DNA from: Paulinella micropora
Taxonomy: Eukaryota > Cercozoa > Imbricatea > Euglyphida > Paulinellidae
Assembly (NCBI GenBank): GCA_019918135.1
Contig: WBZZ01000007.1
Location: 62,501 to 126,500, forward strand
DNA: 64,000 nt
Direction: 5' to 3'
A program made the translations under genes and the position numbers. The notes under the pieces are model-generated. The model was not told the DNA's origin. It did no database searches and worked only from the letters and a program-made list of their open reading frames with translations. Shown piece by piece: positions 45,679 through 57,206 of the stretch. The stretch's first letter is position 1. Each line of letters begins with the position of its first letter.

Positions 45679-46220
45679 TCTTTTCTTTTGTTACTGTCCT
45701 CCGGACTCCCTCTCTCCTTGCTAGAAGCCCGCCAGCGCTCCGTGCACCTGCGGGATCCCGCCCGCAAACAGCACTTGCATCTGCGCGGACGCCAGTTCCT
45801 CCAGCGCTGTTTGCATGTGCAGCAGCCACACCGGAGCGCGCACGAGACCTTTGTGCGAACAGAGTGCGACCAGTGGCACGACGACGCCAACTGCAACCTG
45901 CACGCGTACGCCGAGACGCTCGAGGTGCGGCGCCGCGCCCTGCCGGGCCACTACATGTCCAGGCAGGACGAAAGCGAGCGCTGGCTCCTAGCCTCCCTGC
46001 ACGGCAACCTGTCGTTGCGGCGTTTGCTGCCGGCGGCCTGCGAAGAAGTGCAGTCCGCGTCCCTGACCACCCTCGGCGCCGTTTTGCCCGCCCTCCACAC
46101 TTCGCTGGGAACTGGCTTCTGTGAATTTGCGGCCGGTTTCCACGCCATTATGGCGCGCAGCGCGGACGAGTACCAGAACTGGGTGCAGCTGTTCACGCAG
46201 GACCCGCAGCCAGCCCTCGA
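45679..46220 (+). CDS. Plus-strand exon, unknown protein
   Basis: Begins after a strong acceptor (T-rich tract then GTTTGCAG at 45,678) and stays open with very high G/C at third positions, which favours this strand. Contents include VHLRDPARKQHLHLRGRQFL, TECDQWHDDANCNLHAY, SERWLLASLHGNLSLRRLL and a final DEYQNWVQLF. No family recognised. The 3' end is unclear because it converges on the opposite-strand membrane-protein gene; the frame remains open far beyond, but only as a shadow of that gene. Confidence 0.45.
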
Positions 46221-48599
46221 GCCAGGGCCCCAGGCCCACGCCGCCCAAGAGCGCGCCCACCGCGTGCGAAAAGCTCAGGGAGCCACCGCTGTCCCACAGC
46301 TGCCGCCGAGTCATGACACAGGCCGTGGCCGCCAGCAGCACCCGCAGCACGGACAGCAGCGGGTCCTCGTCATGGCGCCACGGCCCGCCGCTGTTGCGAG
46401 CACCATTACGTGCCAGGCGCGCGCGTTCGCTGGGCGGCAGCGCGGCGCCGACCGCCTGCCAGTGCAGGCAGTGGCGCAAGAGCAGGCACAGCAGCACCTG
46501 CAGCCGACAGCGCCGGCGGCGCGTGGGCAGGCCGTAGCACACGAGCGCCTTGCCGAACGCCCTGTCCAGATTGGCGTCTCGCTGCGGCAGTGTCGCGACC
46601 AGCGCCAGCAAGAAGGTCGCGCCGCGCCCCGTGCTGAGTTCCGACAGCAGCTGCAGAACCGCGCCCGCGAGCAAGGGGCCGGGCTGGCGACGTTGGAACT
46701 GTTCGCAGGCCTGGTCCAGCGCGGCCCGCGCGCCGTCGTCCAACGTCGAAGTCGCTGCCGCGAAGGCCCCGGGTTGGTAGATTCAGTTCCACGCGGCGCT
46801 GCAGCGCATGTGCGGCGCGCCGCGACCTCCGCTGGCTTGACGACGAGAAACATGCGCAGGACCGAGGCGGCGAGAATGCACTGCTCGAACTCGCGCTGGG
46901 CTTCCGCAAAGTCGCGAGCGCCGGTTAACTCCTTGGGCGGCAGTGTGAAAGCGTTCCCGCCCAGCAGCGCCAGCAGGGCCCCCGCCGGGAGCTTGCAACC
47001 CGCATTTCGTGGCCCCAGGCTCTTGTCAAAACGCAGTTCCGCGGCGATGACCTGCAGCGACTCGTCGTCTAGCGCGGCCCTTGGCACGTGGCGCCGCACC
47101 GAGGTTAGCGAGAACAACCGTTGCTGGCGCTGCAGCGCCAGGAAGGTCCACAGCAGCAGGTCGGGCCCCTCTTGCTCGAGGTGTTCCAGGTAGGCCCGGC
47201 GGTGGTTCCCCCAGGCATTTTGCAGCCAGGGTGCCAGCTCGTTGCGAGCCCCGGACGCCAAAATGCTCTGGAGCTCGGTGCGCAGGAGCTGGCGGGTGGT
47301 GAAAAAAGAACTGCTCTCGCTACTATCGACCCACAGCAGCACCATGAGCTCTAGCAGCGACAGCTCCGAATTTACGCCGAGCACCGCCAGGGGCACAACC
47401 AGCTCGTCCGTGGTCCAGGCCGTACACTTGAGCGCGGCCCAGCGCGCACAGGGGCCGTCGGTGTCCAGCAAAGTGTCCCGGTACGCTATCCGCTGCAAAC
47501 AGTTGTTATCCTCGGGGCTACACACCGTGCCCGCGACGGTCTCATGGCGGCCGAGCGCCCCTAGCAGGTCCAGCGCGTTGCGCAGCTGCGCATCGGCCAG
47601 CGCGCGGTGGCAGCCGGTCTCGTCAAGCGAGGTGCCTACCAGAACGGGCGAGACCAGCCCGCCTGCCTCGTGCTCGATCGACGCGTTCAGCGCCGCCGCC
47701 CACGCCTCGGCCCGCGCCAAGAAATCGTCACGCGCCCGGCCGCGCTTCTCGTCCAGACCGACCAGCACTTCGCGCTCGGCCGAGGCGACCCGCCGGCGCA
47801 GCGGCCGTATATCCAGGTTTTCGGGCAGCGGTTTCAGCCGTGCGCCGCTCCACGCGGCCAGCGCCGCCGTGCTCACGTACAGAACAATAGAGGCCTCGGC
47901 GTGGAAGCCCTTAGCCAGGACGGAAGCGGCGGCGGTTACGAGCTGAGCTAGGCTCACGCACCAGAGACACACGGCGGCGCGCGGCGGCCCAAGCAGGCGC
48001 AGGGCCGACAGCAGCAGGCACCAGAGCCACACCGCCGCCTGCGCGGCCTGGCACAACAAGACCAGCGCCTGGTCCACGGGCAGGTAGGCCAGGCAGGCGC
48101 CCGCAGTGAGCGGCACGAAAGTAAGCGCGGCGCCGTTCGCGGCGCGCCACCCGCGCGATGGCCCCGGCAAGAGCTTGCACTCTAGCCTTGACAGCCAGAA
48201 CAGGCACAGCGCCGAGCCCACGCGGCAATGAGCCCACAGCACGAACGCCCAAACCGTGCGCGCGCCATCAAAGGACCGCGCGGTCCAGTTCAGGGCGGCC
48301 TGGCCAGCAGGCGGCAGCCAGGGGCACAGCAGCGCTACACATTCCAGCGACCACCAGCCCAAAGCGTAGCGAGACACAACTGAGCACCAGAGCAAATGCG
48401 CTCTGTGCGCCAGTACTATGACGGCCGCCGCGGTCGTGATGGAAACAAGGCTAGTGCAAGCCAAACCTCCTCTTGCCTCGATGACATTGCTTACAATTTT
48501 GTTCCGGTGGGGGCCTCGCCTCCAAGTCTTTTTTTTTTTTTGTCGCTCCCGAAAAAAAAGCAAAACCGAATTTGGAGCAAAACAGATGTCTGTGTTCAC
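46190..48599 (-). CDS. Polytopic membrane protein, unknown
   Basis: The frame starts MNTDICFAPNSVLLFF at 48,599, though a later start is possible. The first 270 residues contain about six hydrophobic segments, for example LVSITTAAAVIVLAH, TVWAFVLWAHCRVGSALCLFWL, ALVLLCQAAQAAVWLWCLLLSALRLL and AAVCLWCVSLAQLVTAAASVLA. A large soluble part follows, with Cys-containing blocks (GCHRALADAQLRNALDLLGAL, CSPEDNNCLQRIAYRD) and leucine-rich helices (LLLWTFLALQRQQRLFSL). The frame appears to shift once late in the gene; the continuing frame reads LLAGAVLQLLSELSTGRG. No family recognised. It sits between members B and C on the same strand. Confidence 0.55.
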
Positions 48600-48609
48600 A
48601 AAGAAGAAA

Positions 48610-49075
48610 AAAGTAAGTATGTTTTTAACCGGCTGCGCGGGGGGGGGGAGGGTTTGTGTTTGGTGGGACCATATTAAATATGAATTTTATGCTTTTTTAC
48701 ACAACAAAACCTCTGACATAGTCAAAAACAAACTCAAAGAGTTAAATGTCAATGGAGAGAGGGCTTGTGGGTGTATGGAAGGGGGGGGGGGAGAGAGAGG
48801 TTCGTGGGTGTATGGAAGGGGGGAGGGTTCGTGGGTGTATGGAAGGGGGGGGAGGGTTTGTGCGTGTATGGAAGGGGGGGGGGGGGGTTGGAGAGATGAC
48901 ATTTCTTTGTGCGGGGGGGGGGGAAGAAAGGATCCCCAACTGCTTCAAAATAACGCAGAGGGGGGGGGGGGAGGGGGGAAAGGATTAAGGAGGGGGGGGG
49001 GCACGCACCGCCCCTCGCGCTTCCTTGCTCTAGTATTTTTTTTCAAATTTTATGTTTTTTTTATTTGTTTGATAT
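48610..49075. repeat. G-rich spacer with minisatellite
   Basis: About four imperfect units of TGTGGGTGTATGGAAGGGGG at 48,766-48,890 plus several poly-G runs. No gene. Confidence 0.7.
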
Positions 49076-50680
49076 TTACTGAAGATTTGTCGCGTGTAAG
49101 CAGTCGTTGGTAAGCACCAACGTTTGGGGCCCTGTAACCCGTTGACGCTTCTGAGAATGCATGACAACAGGCCTCGGAAGATTCTCCCTAGTACTGGATG
49201 ACTGAACAGGACTGCTTCTTGGGGACACAGGAGGAGAGATCAGGAAATTTTCAGGCGAGTCTTCGTGAGGAGGCGTGTGCTGAACCCAATCATTGTGCGT
49301 TGCTGAGCGCTGCATTCGAGAGTTTTGTGCAGGGTTGGGCGGCGCCGGTGGAGAATACACAGTGCTTGAGAGTCCCTGGGATAACCAGGGGAGGGGCGCC
49401 AAGAAAGTAGTTCTGGCCGGCGTCAAAGCTGCAAGCGTGCCGGCATCCGGCGCGGCCGGTGCAGGGGGGCCCAGGACAGATGGAAAGCGCGAAGGCCCGC
49501 GAGAGCGATCCAAAGATAGAATGGAGAAAGGAAAGCCCAGAAAAATGCGTAGCAATGCGTACACGCACAGACAGGACAGCAGGGCTTCCCGGCTTTCTTC
49601 CGCTGACAGCGTTTGTAATTCTGTCTGTGCAAAATCATCCGCAGAGTGTCGGAAAAAGGTTGTCAAGCCCCACACGCGGCGATCTGCTGCCCTGGGAGCA
49701 GGCAAAGGCCGGGAAGGTAGGGCTGTCAGTAAATTGTTTTGACGCCAGCCGGCCTACTATCGAAGCGGTCATTTGCTGGCTGGAAGTGAAGCTTTGGATA
49801 GGTTGGATCACTAACCCGCCTTTGACAGATTTTTCAATAGTCAGGAATCTGTTCTCGGCGGCCGCCGCCTCTACCTCCAACCAGTTCGAACAACCCGTGG
49901 CCCATGGCGGCCACTGGCTAATGGGGCCCTTTTCTTGCAAGCACCGGAACATTCTGTTTGCGTAGCGCTCCCACTCCTGCATCGTCACAATCTTCTGGAA
50001 CAACAGCCACACAGACACAAACGAAAAGGGCTCCTGTTGCACTATTGTGTACGCGTGCTGGCGCGTGATTGTAGGCAGGTACAGCAGACTTTCTTGGTAG
50101 AACTTGAGGCATTGCATGAAGGCAGCGAAGTTTTCGTTCATCGTCACGGGAAGTGCCTGCGACAGTCCTAGTAGGCTTTGGCTCAGGTTTCTGTACAAAC
50201 AAATGACCGTCTCGAGACACTGACGGGCGTTGGCCTGGGCACTATCAGGCCAGGGCTCTATGGCGGCCGAATACAAGGCAACGTGGTCGCAGAACCAGCG
50301 CCACCATCACCGCTTTCGACAAGCCATCCGGTATCGGGGCTGGTGTAATTTCCAGCGTCACTTCAGGCAACTTGATTTCAATCAATGTCTTCAGCATTTT
50401 ATAGTTTCTGCATGCGCATGGAGTATAGGAGCTGTTTACCCAGTTAACAAACTCTTTGTACTTCTTGTTGCTTTTAACAAACTCCACCGGTTTCAACTCC
50501 AACTGCTCACTGACAAAGGTGCACAAGCTTTGTAAGTCTGGTTCTGTTAGTTTGACCTTGATTTGAACCGAAAGCGGGAAATCAAATGACGCAGCTAGTT
50601 GGTAGGGGTACTGGTGGGCCCACAGCGTCGACCGACGCTGGGCAGACAAGCCTTTGGCATCGTTTAATAGCATTCTTGTT
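49076..50680 (-). CDS. Tandem family member C, unknown protein
   Basis: Third paralogue: STLWAHQYPYQLAASF, LPEVTLEI, QEPFSFVSVWLLFQKI, EWERYANRMFRCL, RVGLDNLFPTL, then a hydrophobic LLSCLCVYALLRIFLGFPFS. The tail is Ser/Pro-rich (SPPAPPNPAQ, SPPVSPRSSPVQSS) and ends in a basic SQKRQRVTG segment, unlike A or B. The likely start is MLLNDAKGLSAQRRSTLW. About two changes of frame separate the blocks, so it may be decaying. Similarity to A and B is much lower than between the two 720-bp modules, so this is an older duplicate. Confidence 0.6.
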
Positions 50681-50707
50681 GTAGATACTGGGGATTGTTT
50701 ACTTTTT

Positions 50708-53590
50708 CTACAACAACAACAACAAAGCGTTGGCACTATTTTTTTTTGCTGACCCGGCCCCCCCCCGCCCTAAGCTCCCCAACAACCGATTACAAGAAAA
50801 AGTGTCGGGGGCGGAACGTGGGGGGGGGGGGGGGCGGACAGAAAGAGAGAGGGGAGAGAGGTTTTTAGACGGCAAAGAACTGTTCCTTTCCGTCTCGGTG
50901 TGTGGGGGGGCCGCTCTCCGTGATCGCGCGTGCGTGTCGCCCCTCCTCTTTTTGCGATTGTAGATGAGCCAGGCCAGCAACAAGAAGCCCAGGCACGGCA
51001 GCAGGAGGACAGACAGACAAGGGCAGCCACGCGCTGGCGGGGGGGCCGTGCCGCTCGCGAACAGAGCGGCTCCTGCCGGCACCGATGGTACCAGCAGTTC
51101 CAGGCTGAACTTGATGGTCTCGAGCCGCAAACGCCGTCTGCCGTTGACCGCGTACATGTCCGCGCGGGGGTGCTGCGACGGCGTAGTCAGCCCGCAGAGC
51201 CAGCTACCTTTCCCGACTTCACGGCAATCCGCTTCGGCGCTCTGCCACTCGAGCCCCACTGGCGGAGCCCGCAGGCTAAACTCGAGCGAAATTCGTGGCG
51301 CTAATGATGAGGAGAGCCGCCGGCGTGCACCTCCGGGCAAGAATAGCAACCTGACGACCTTGGCGTCGGTAGCGTTGCAGGCCAGCTGTGTTGTCAAGTC
51401 AGTGCAGTTTTGTTGCGAGACGTTGCCAGCCGCTAGTAGCAACTGGTTCTGTAACTGGAGTTTGAATTCTAGCGGCAGGCGTGCGGTCTGATTCCGGGAC
51501 AGCCCCAGCCATGAGAGCGTGCGTGTGCGCTGCAGCCACAGCTGGCCCCCCAAGTACTGCCGTCCGTCCTGGAGGCGCGTGAGTTGGCAGAGCGACGCGT
51601 ACAAGAAGTCGAGCCCGAGCAGCGAGTCTGACAGGGAGCCATTTGAGGACAAGGCCGAGGGAAAGGGGCCCGCCGGTAAGATCCCGCCTGTGCGGCAGTT
51701 GTCTTCTAAGTACAGGAGTTGCAGTTCCTCGTACATCAGGTCCGTGGGCTCCCGTTGCAAGAGGTCGTTGGCGGCGACCACTACGCGCAGGACAGGCTCG
51801 GGCTCTCCGTCCGGGGACAGAGCCAGCCCGAGCCCGGACAGATCGCGCCTGATCACCGGGCCGGTTGGCATCGGGACCGAGGCAGTTAAGGAGACGGTAG
51901 GCGTCGCGGACCGGGTGGTCGAGGCCGAGGCAGTTACGGACACGGTAGGCGTCGCGGACCGGGTGGTCGAGCCCGAGGCAGTTGCGGAGACGGTAGGCGT
52001 CGCGGAAAGAGTGTTTGAGATAGAGGTAGTTGCGGAGACGGTAGGCGTCGCGGAAAGGCTGTTTGAGCCCGAGGTAGTTGCGGAGACGGTAGGGGTTGCG
52101 GAAAGAGTGTTTGAGATAGAGGTAGTTGCGGAGGAGCTGACTGTGGGGGAAAGGCTCGTCGAGCTCGAGACAGTTACGGAGGGGCTGACTGTCGCGGAAA
52201 GGCTCGTCGAGCTCGAGGCTGAGACTACGGAGACGGTAGGGGTCGCGGAAAGGCTCATCGAGCTCGAGGTACTTGCGGAGACGGTAGGGGTCGCGGAAAG
52301 GCTCATCGAGCTCGAGGCTGAGACTACGGAGACGGTAGGGGTTGCTTGTTCCTGTCCTTGTCCCTGTCCTTGTCCTTGTCCCTGTCCTTGTCCTTGTCCC
52401 TGTCCTTGTCCTTGTCCCTGTCCCTGTCCTTGTCCCTGTCCCTGTCCTTGTCCCTGTCCCTGTCCTTGTCCCTGTCCTTGTCCTTGTCCCTGTCCTTGTC
52501 CTTGTCCCTGTCCTTGTCCTTGTCCCCGTCCCTGTCCATGTCCCTGTCCCTGTCCCTGTCCCTGTCCTTGTCCTTGTCCCTGTCCTTGTCCTTGTCCCTG
52601 TCCCTGTCCTTGTCCCTGTCCTTGTCCCTGTCATTGTCCCTGTCCCTGTCCTTGTCCCGAGATAATCGCGGAGGAGCTGGGGGTCGCGGAACCGGTGGTT
52701 GAGCTCGAGGCTGAGACTACGGAGGAGCTGACTGTCGCGGAGAGGCTCGCCGAAGCCGAGGTAGTCGCGGAGAGGCTCGCCGAGGCCGAGGAGGTGGCGG
52801 AGACGGTAGGGGTCGCGGAGAGGCTCGCCGAGGCCGACGTAGTTGCGGAGACGGTAGGGGTCGCGGAACGGCTCGCCGAGGCGGTTACGGAGACGGTAGG
52901 CGACGCGGAGAGGCTCGCCGAGGCCGAGGTAGTGGCGGAGACGGTAGGCGTCGCGGAGAGGCTCGCCGAGGCGGTTACGGAGGAGCTGGCGGTCGCGGAA
53001 CGGCTCGCCGAGGCCGAGGTAGTTGCGGAGACGGTAGGCGTCGCGGAACGGCTCGCCGAGGCCGAGGAGGTGGCGCAGACGGTAGGGGTCGCGGAGAGGC
53101 TCGCCGAGGCCGAGGTGGTGGCGGAGACGGTAGGGGTCGCGGAACGGCTCGCCGAGGCCGAGGTGGTGGCGGAGACGGTAGGGGTCGCGGAACGGCTCGC
53201 CGAGGCCGAGGTGGTGGCGGAGACGGTAGGGGTCGCGGAACGGCTCGCCGAGGCCGAGGTGGTGGCGGAGACGGTAGGGGTCGCGGAACGGCTCGCCGAG
53301 GCCGAGGTGGTGGCGGAGACGGTAGGGGTCGCGGAGAGGCTCGCCGAGGCCGACGTAGTTGCGGAGACGGTAGGGGTCGCGGAACGGCTCGCCGAGGCCG
53401 AGGTTGTGGCGGAGACGGTAGGGGTCGTGGAACGGCTCGCCGAGGCCGAGGTAGTGGCAGAGACGGTAGGCGTCGCGGAGAGGCTCGCCGAGGCCGAGTT
53501 AGTTGCGGAGACGGTAGGGGTCGCGGAGAGGCTTGCCGAGGCGGTTACGGAGACGGTAGGGGTCGCGGAACGGCTCGCCGAGGTAGGTGT
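50708..53590 (-). CDS. Mucin-like type I membrane glycoprotein
   Basis: Reading on the minus strand: long Ser/Thr/Ala repeats built on SATPTVS (about 52,690-53,590 and 51,870-52,340), interrupted by a (Gly-Gln)n run from a hexanucleotide repeat, then a globular ectodomain with Cys residues and N-glycosylation sites (NQTA, NVSQ, NCTD, NATD), a transmembrane helix CLSVLLLPCLGFLLLAWLIY followed by a basic stop-transfer NRKKRRGD, and a Pro/Ser-rich cytoplasmic tail ending at 50,708. It looks like a surface protein. The uninterrupted frame starts with an ATG at 52,306; the repeats further upstream are in the same frame but separated from it by one stop within the hexamer tract. No signal peptide is visible, so the true 5' end is unknown. 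The opposite strand is open but encodes only a Cys-Pro/Val-Ala-Glu shadow. Confidence 0.6.
52345..52660. repeat. Hexanucleotide minisatellite CCTGTC/CTTGTC
   Basis: About 52 units of CCTGTC and CTTGTC. In the surface-protein frame they encode Gly-Gln repeats. One unit is changed to ATTGTC. Confidence 0.92.
52690..53590. repeat. 48-bp repeat array (Ser/Thr repeats)
   Basis: About 18 imperfect units built from GCGGAGACGGTAGGGGTCGC and GGAACGGCTCGCCGAGGCCG, period 48 bp in the regular part. The central units are nearly identical, showing recent unequal exchange. The right end runs directly into the 3' end of the LRR gene. Confidence 0.88.
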
Positions 53591-55000
53591 TCAAAGACAC
53601 GATCATCAAGCTCGTCACAAAGATCTAACGTCAGCTGTTCGAGGTTGGGTAATTGAAGACAATTTCCAACACCGGCAGAGGTGACAGCTGTCTGGGATAG
53701 ATCTAGGACCCGCAGATTTTCTAGGTGCTGCAGCTGGTGTACTGCCTCGTCAGTGACTTGCGTGCAAGAGTAGAGGTTTAAATGTCGCAGTTCATTTGGC
53801 AGATGTTGGAAGCAGGCTTCGTTAAGACCGGTGCAGTCCCAAAGACTAACATACCGCAGGTTGCGCAGGCCCGACAAATAGCGGAAACCCGCGCCCGTGA
53901 GACTAGTACAACCGTCCAGAGATAAGTTTTCCAAGTACCCTAGAGAACATAGGTGTCGGAGCCCCTCGTCAGTCAGAAATCGATTGCGTCCTAGGTTAGA
54001 TAGCGCAACTTGGCCAGGGCCGAGAGCGGGCTCAGCGACCGCCTGCTGAGCGTGCAGTTGCGGAGCTGCAGATTTTGGAGCTCGGTGAGGCTCTCCAGAA
54101 ACCCAACATGAGTCAGTTGGTCGAGAAAGCTAAGATCTAGGTAAAGCAGGCCTGCCAGGCCGGACAATCTTGCCAAGCCTTCTCCCGTAATGCCGTAACA
54201 ATGGGCGAGTTTGAGCCGCGTTAACCTTCGCAGACCGGCCACCACGGCCGGCGCGTTGTTCGTGAGACGTACACAGAACGCCAGATCCAAGATCTGCAAT
54301 TCAGTGAGGACGCCAGCCAGCTGAGGTCCGCGAGCGTGCCGCAGCCACGCAGGCTGAGCTGCCGCAGGCAGCCGCCGGCGGACGCGACTATCCACGGGCT
54401 GCTTAGGAACGGGTTGAGTCCGGCAAGCAACAAGGTGCGCGGTTGAACCTCGCTCACGCAAACTGCTAGCGCTTCGGAGCTGACGTGCTGGCAGTGATCG
54501 AGGCTCAGCCAACGGTCGCACCAAGCCCCTGCAGGTTGCCCCGCGCTAGCTAGACCGTCCTCCTTGGGTTCTAGCACCGGCTCCCTGGACCCCAGCCTCT
54601 GCAAACCAGTGACCTTCGCGGCTTGTGCTAGGTCGAGATTCACAATATTACAGGGGAGCAACAGGCTGTGCACGCAAGTGTTGGCGGCCTGGATCTGTGC
54701 CAGGATCAAGTGCCTGTCCGCCGGCCGCTTTTTGTCGATGGTGACGCTAGTGATTTCGCGCCATTCAGCCCACCGTGCGGGCGGGATCGGGGGGGATGTT
54801 GCGCCGACCTTCAGGGTCGACCAGCTTCCGGGGCGCGGCATGTCCCACGTTTTCTTGCACAACCCTATCCAAACCGCATACAGCCAGGCAGGGCCGTCGG
54901 ACACCAGAGGAAAGACCATTTCCCACACGTCGGCGGGCAGTTCCAAAAAATTGCACACGTCGGTGGGCCCCTCCACTTTTCGGCGCTTGCGCACGGACAT
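53545..55000 (-). CDS. F-box/leucine-rich-repeat-like protein, 3' end replaced by repeats
   Basis: Starts MSVRKRRKVEGPT (basic) followed by an F-box-like segment ELPADVWEMVFPLV and GLCKKTW. From about residue 170 come cysteine-containing LRRs of the FBXL/AMN1 type: LQILDLAFCVRLTNNAP, LKLAHCYGITGEGLARL, LENLSLDGCTSLTGAGFRYL, LRHLNLYSCTQVTDEAVHQL and LEQLTLDLCDELDDRVFEHL. Such proteins usually select substrates for SCF ubiquitin ligases. The coding frame changes about twice, and the last repeat passes straight into the 48-bp repeat of the neighbouring surface-protein gene, so the original C-terminus is lost. Probably a damaged gene. Confidence 0.7.
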
Positions 55001-55009
55001 TCTTGGGTG

Positions 55010-55561
55010 GCGGAACTCGGTTCCCTTTTTTTTCTTTTAGAGTAAACAAAAAAAAAGATTAATTTTTCTCCAAGCCCCTGAGGAGGGGAAAGACAGGCGA
55101 AAGAGAGAGCAATAAAAAGAAGGAAAGGGAAACGGCAGGCCCCGCGCGCCACAGACACAAGTGGCACGTGAGAAAAGGAAGGGGGGGGGGGGGCGAAATG
55201 AGGTCTCGTGGCTGGGACAAAGCAAAAATTCTAGCCTAGCAGACCTTTTTTTTGGGGGGGGGGGGGGTGGCCCGCCCCCCCCCCCCAAGGTAGAAGGTTC
55301 AGTTCCGTAAAAAAAAAAGGTCGAGGAGCTCCAGCACCTATTAGGGGTCGAACCAGACGCACACGAATAAAGACGCGGTCCATATGCGCTTGGTTTGATA
55401 TTGGCAACCCTTTAGCACACATCAGTAGCGCCGCTGCTAGTATCGGAGAACAAGGTGACAGCAAAAGAAAAAGCTCGATGAAGTGCAATGACCGTGCTGC
55501 TCAACTTTTATTTGACTAGCTTTGTAAATTGCTGTGACGGCGCTGGCTGAGATGAAAAGTG

Positions 55562-55606
<45 letters not shown>

Positions 55607-55860
55607 GGAAAGTTTCTTATAGGAAATTATTGTTTGTACAAAAAACATTTGCTCCCTCTACCTGCCCCCTTCTCAATTCTTTTTTTGCTGCCAAATAACC
55701 CTTTTTTGTTCTTCTTTCCCCCCCCCCCCCCCCCTTACGTACGCAGCTCCCCCCCCCCAGCCCCCGGCGGCAGAAAATATAACTTGGCGCCCCCCCCTGC
55801 CTCAAGCCCGTTACCCCACAGAAAATACTGTTTCCCCCCCCCTCCATCCGGTGGCACCCG
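55010..55860. other. Spacer with poly-G/C and (GA)n
   Basis: No convincing gene. (GA)n of about 40 bp at 55,562-55,602 and several C or G runs of 10-15 bp. Confidence 0.5.
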
Positions 55861-55863
55861 TGG

Positions 55864-57023
55864 TGCCACCTAAACCGTAAAAAACAGGTCGACCCCCCCA
55901 CCCGTGGTTTTTGGGTGGGGGCTGTTTTTTCTGCCTTGGAACTGTGGAAGTGGAACTATTATCGATAGACATGATCTATTCTCGTTTCCTTTTTATACAT
56001 ATAATTACTGGTTTGCTCCGGGCTTCGCCCGGAGTTAACCGCTGTTAAAGTTCCGAGGAGACATTTCGCTTTTACGGTAGTCCGGTCGGCGCGGCGTAGC
56101 CGTGCCGGCGGAGCCGGCGCGTGTTTGATCCGGCGTCTGGTTAGGCCTAGGTTGGAAATTTGGGAAAATCGAAAGATCTTCCCAACTTTCAAACTCCCGC
56201 CCACCCTTCCCTTGTTTTGTTTTTGTTTGTCCTTTGCTTCTGTCTGCTCTGGGCTTTTGGTGGTGTTCGGTGATCGCTGGTGGCCTCCGCTGGTTCTGCT
56301 CGCTCCGACTTCGTCGCGTCTCCCTTGGACTGTTTTGGTGCTACCTTCGGTTGTTGCCGTGAACAACTAGTCACTAGGTTAGCCTGCTCATTGTGCTTGG
56401 TGCCTTCCCTTGTTTAGTGTAGGTTTGTTCCGGTCCTTGGGATTGTTCAGTCGCTCTAACATTAGTTTGCCGTCCGCTCTCCCCTCCTCCACCCGGTTTC
56501 TCTGTCCGGCTTTAATAGATAGTGTTATTCCATTTCTTTGTTTTTTCCTTCCACTATCCCCTCCTCCACCCGGTCTTCTTAGTTGACTAGTAGAGCGTGC
56601 CGGTATTTGTAATGTTCGGTTTCAGTACTCAAGTTTTTAGGTGCGGCTGTCTGTGTTCCGAGTGGACATCAGAGCCGTCAACTTTTAGTCTTTTGTAAAC
56701 TTGAGTCCTGAACTATTTTAGCCTAGCCCCTTTCCCTCAACACTACTCCGACGAGTTCGGAAGGTTAGGCCAATAAAGCTTTTCTGTTCTCTTACTAAGT
56801 AAATTCGAAACTACGATACGGAAACTTTAACTTCTATACTATAAAAGAAGGTATAGTAGTTATATAGGATAGAAGTTATATGTATAAAAAGGAAAAGGGA
56901 ATAGATCATGCCTATCGATATTAATAGTTCCACTTCCACAGTTCCAAAGGCAGAAAAACAGCCCCCACCCCAAAAACCAGGGGGGGGGGGTTTTGCACCT
57001 GTTTTTTACGGTCTAGGTGGCAC
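55864..57023. mobile_element. Non-autonomous element with about 140-bp terminal inverted repeats
   Basis: The left arm 55,864-56,003 (TGCCACCTAAACCGTAAAAA through GGAACTGTGGAAGTGGAAC to TTTTTATACATATAA) is the reverse complement of 56,877-57,023 with few changes. The interior of about 870 bp has no credible protein frame; it contains two copies of CCCCTCCTCCACCCGGT (about 56,482 and 56,567), an AATAAAG signal (about 56,772) and a short palindrome around TATACTATAAAAGAAGGTATAG. The outer right side carries a second, diverged copy of the GTTTTGCAC...GGTGGCAC end (57,040-57,080). Length and TIR type suggest a non-autonomous DNA transposon. An alternative is the joined ends of a linear virus-like element, since a replication gene follows. 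Confidence 0.75.
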
Positions 57024-57206
57024 TGTCCCCGGGAAGTTGGGGGGCGGTTTTGCACGTGACTTTTACGGGCCCGGGTGGCACCGGGCCCCGGAGGTTGGCC
57101 ACCGGGCGCAAAAGTGCCCCCCCCCCTGTGCAAATTTGTGCTAATAGTATGGCAGAAGATGAATTTTCTTTACTTTAAAAACTGTGATCACGTGCATTAC
57201 ATCGGC

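Noticed and set aside
46220-47193. Plus-strand Gln/Arg-rich frame continuing after 46,220
   Set aside because: Composition is that of a shadow of the membrane-protein gene on the minus strand; only the part before about 46,220 looks coding on the plus strand.
51519-53684. 721-codon plus-strand frame with Val-Ala-Glu and Cys-Pro repeats
   Set aside because: It is the complement of the Ser/Thr-repeat surface protein; the minus strand has glycosylation sites, a transmembrane helix and a stop-transfer signal.
55300-55400. Possible minus-strand tRNA (box B-like GGTTCGACCCC)
   Set aside because: No T-arm, D-arm or acceptor stem pairs around it, and no box A at the right distance.
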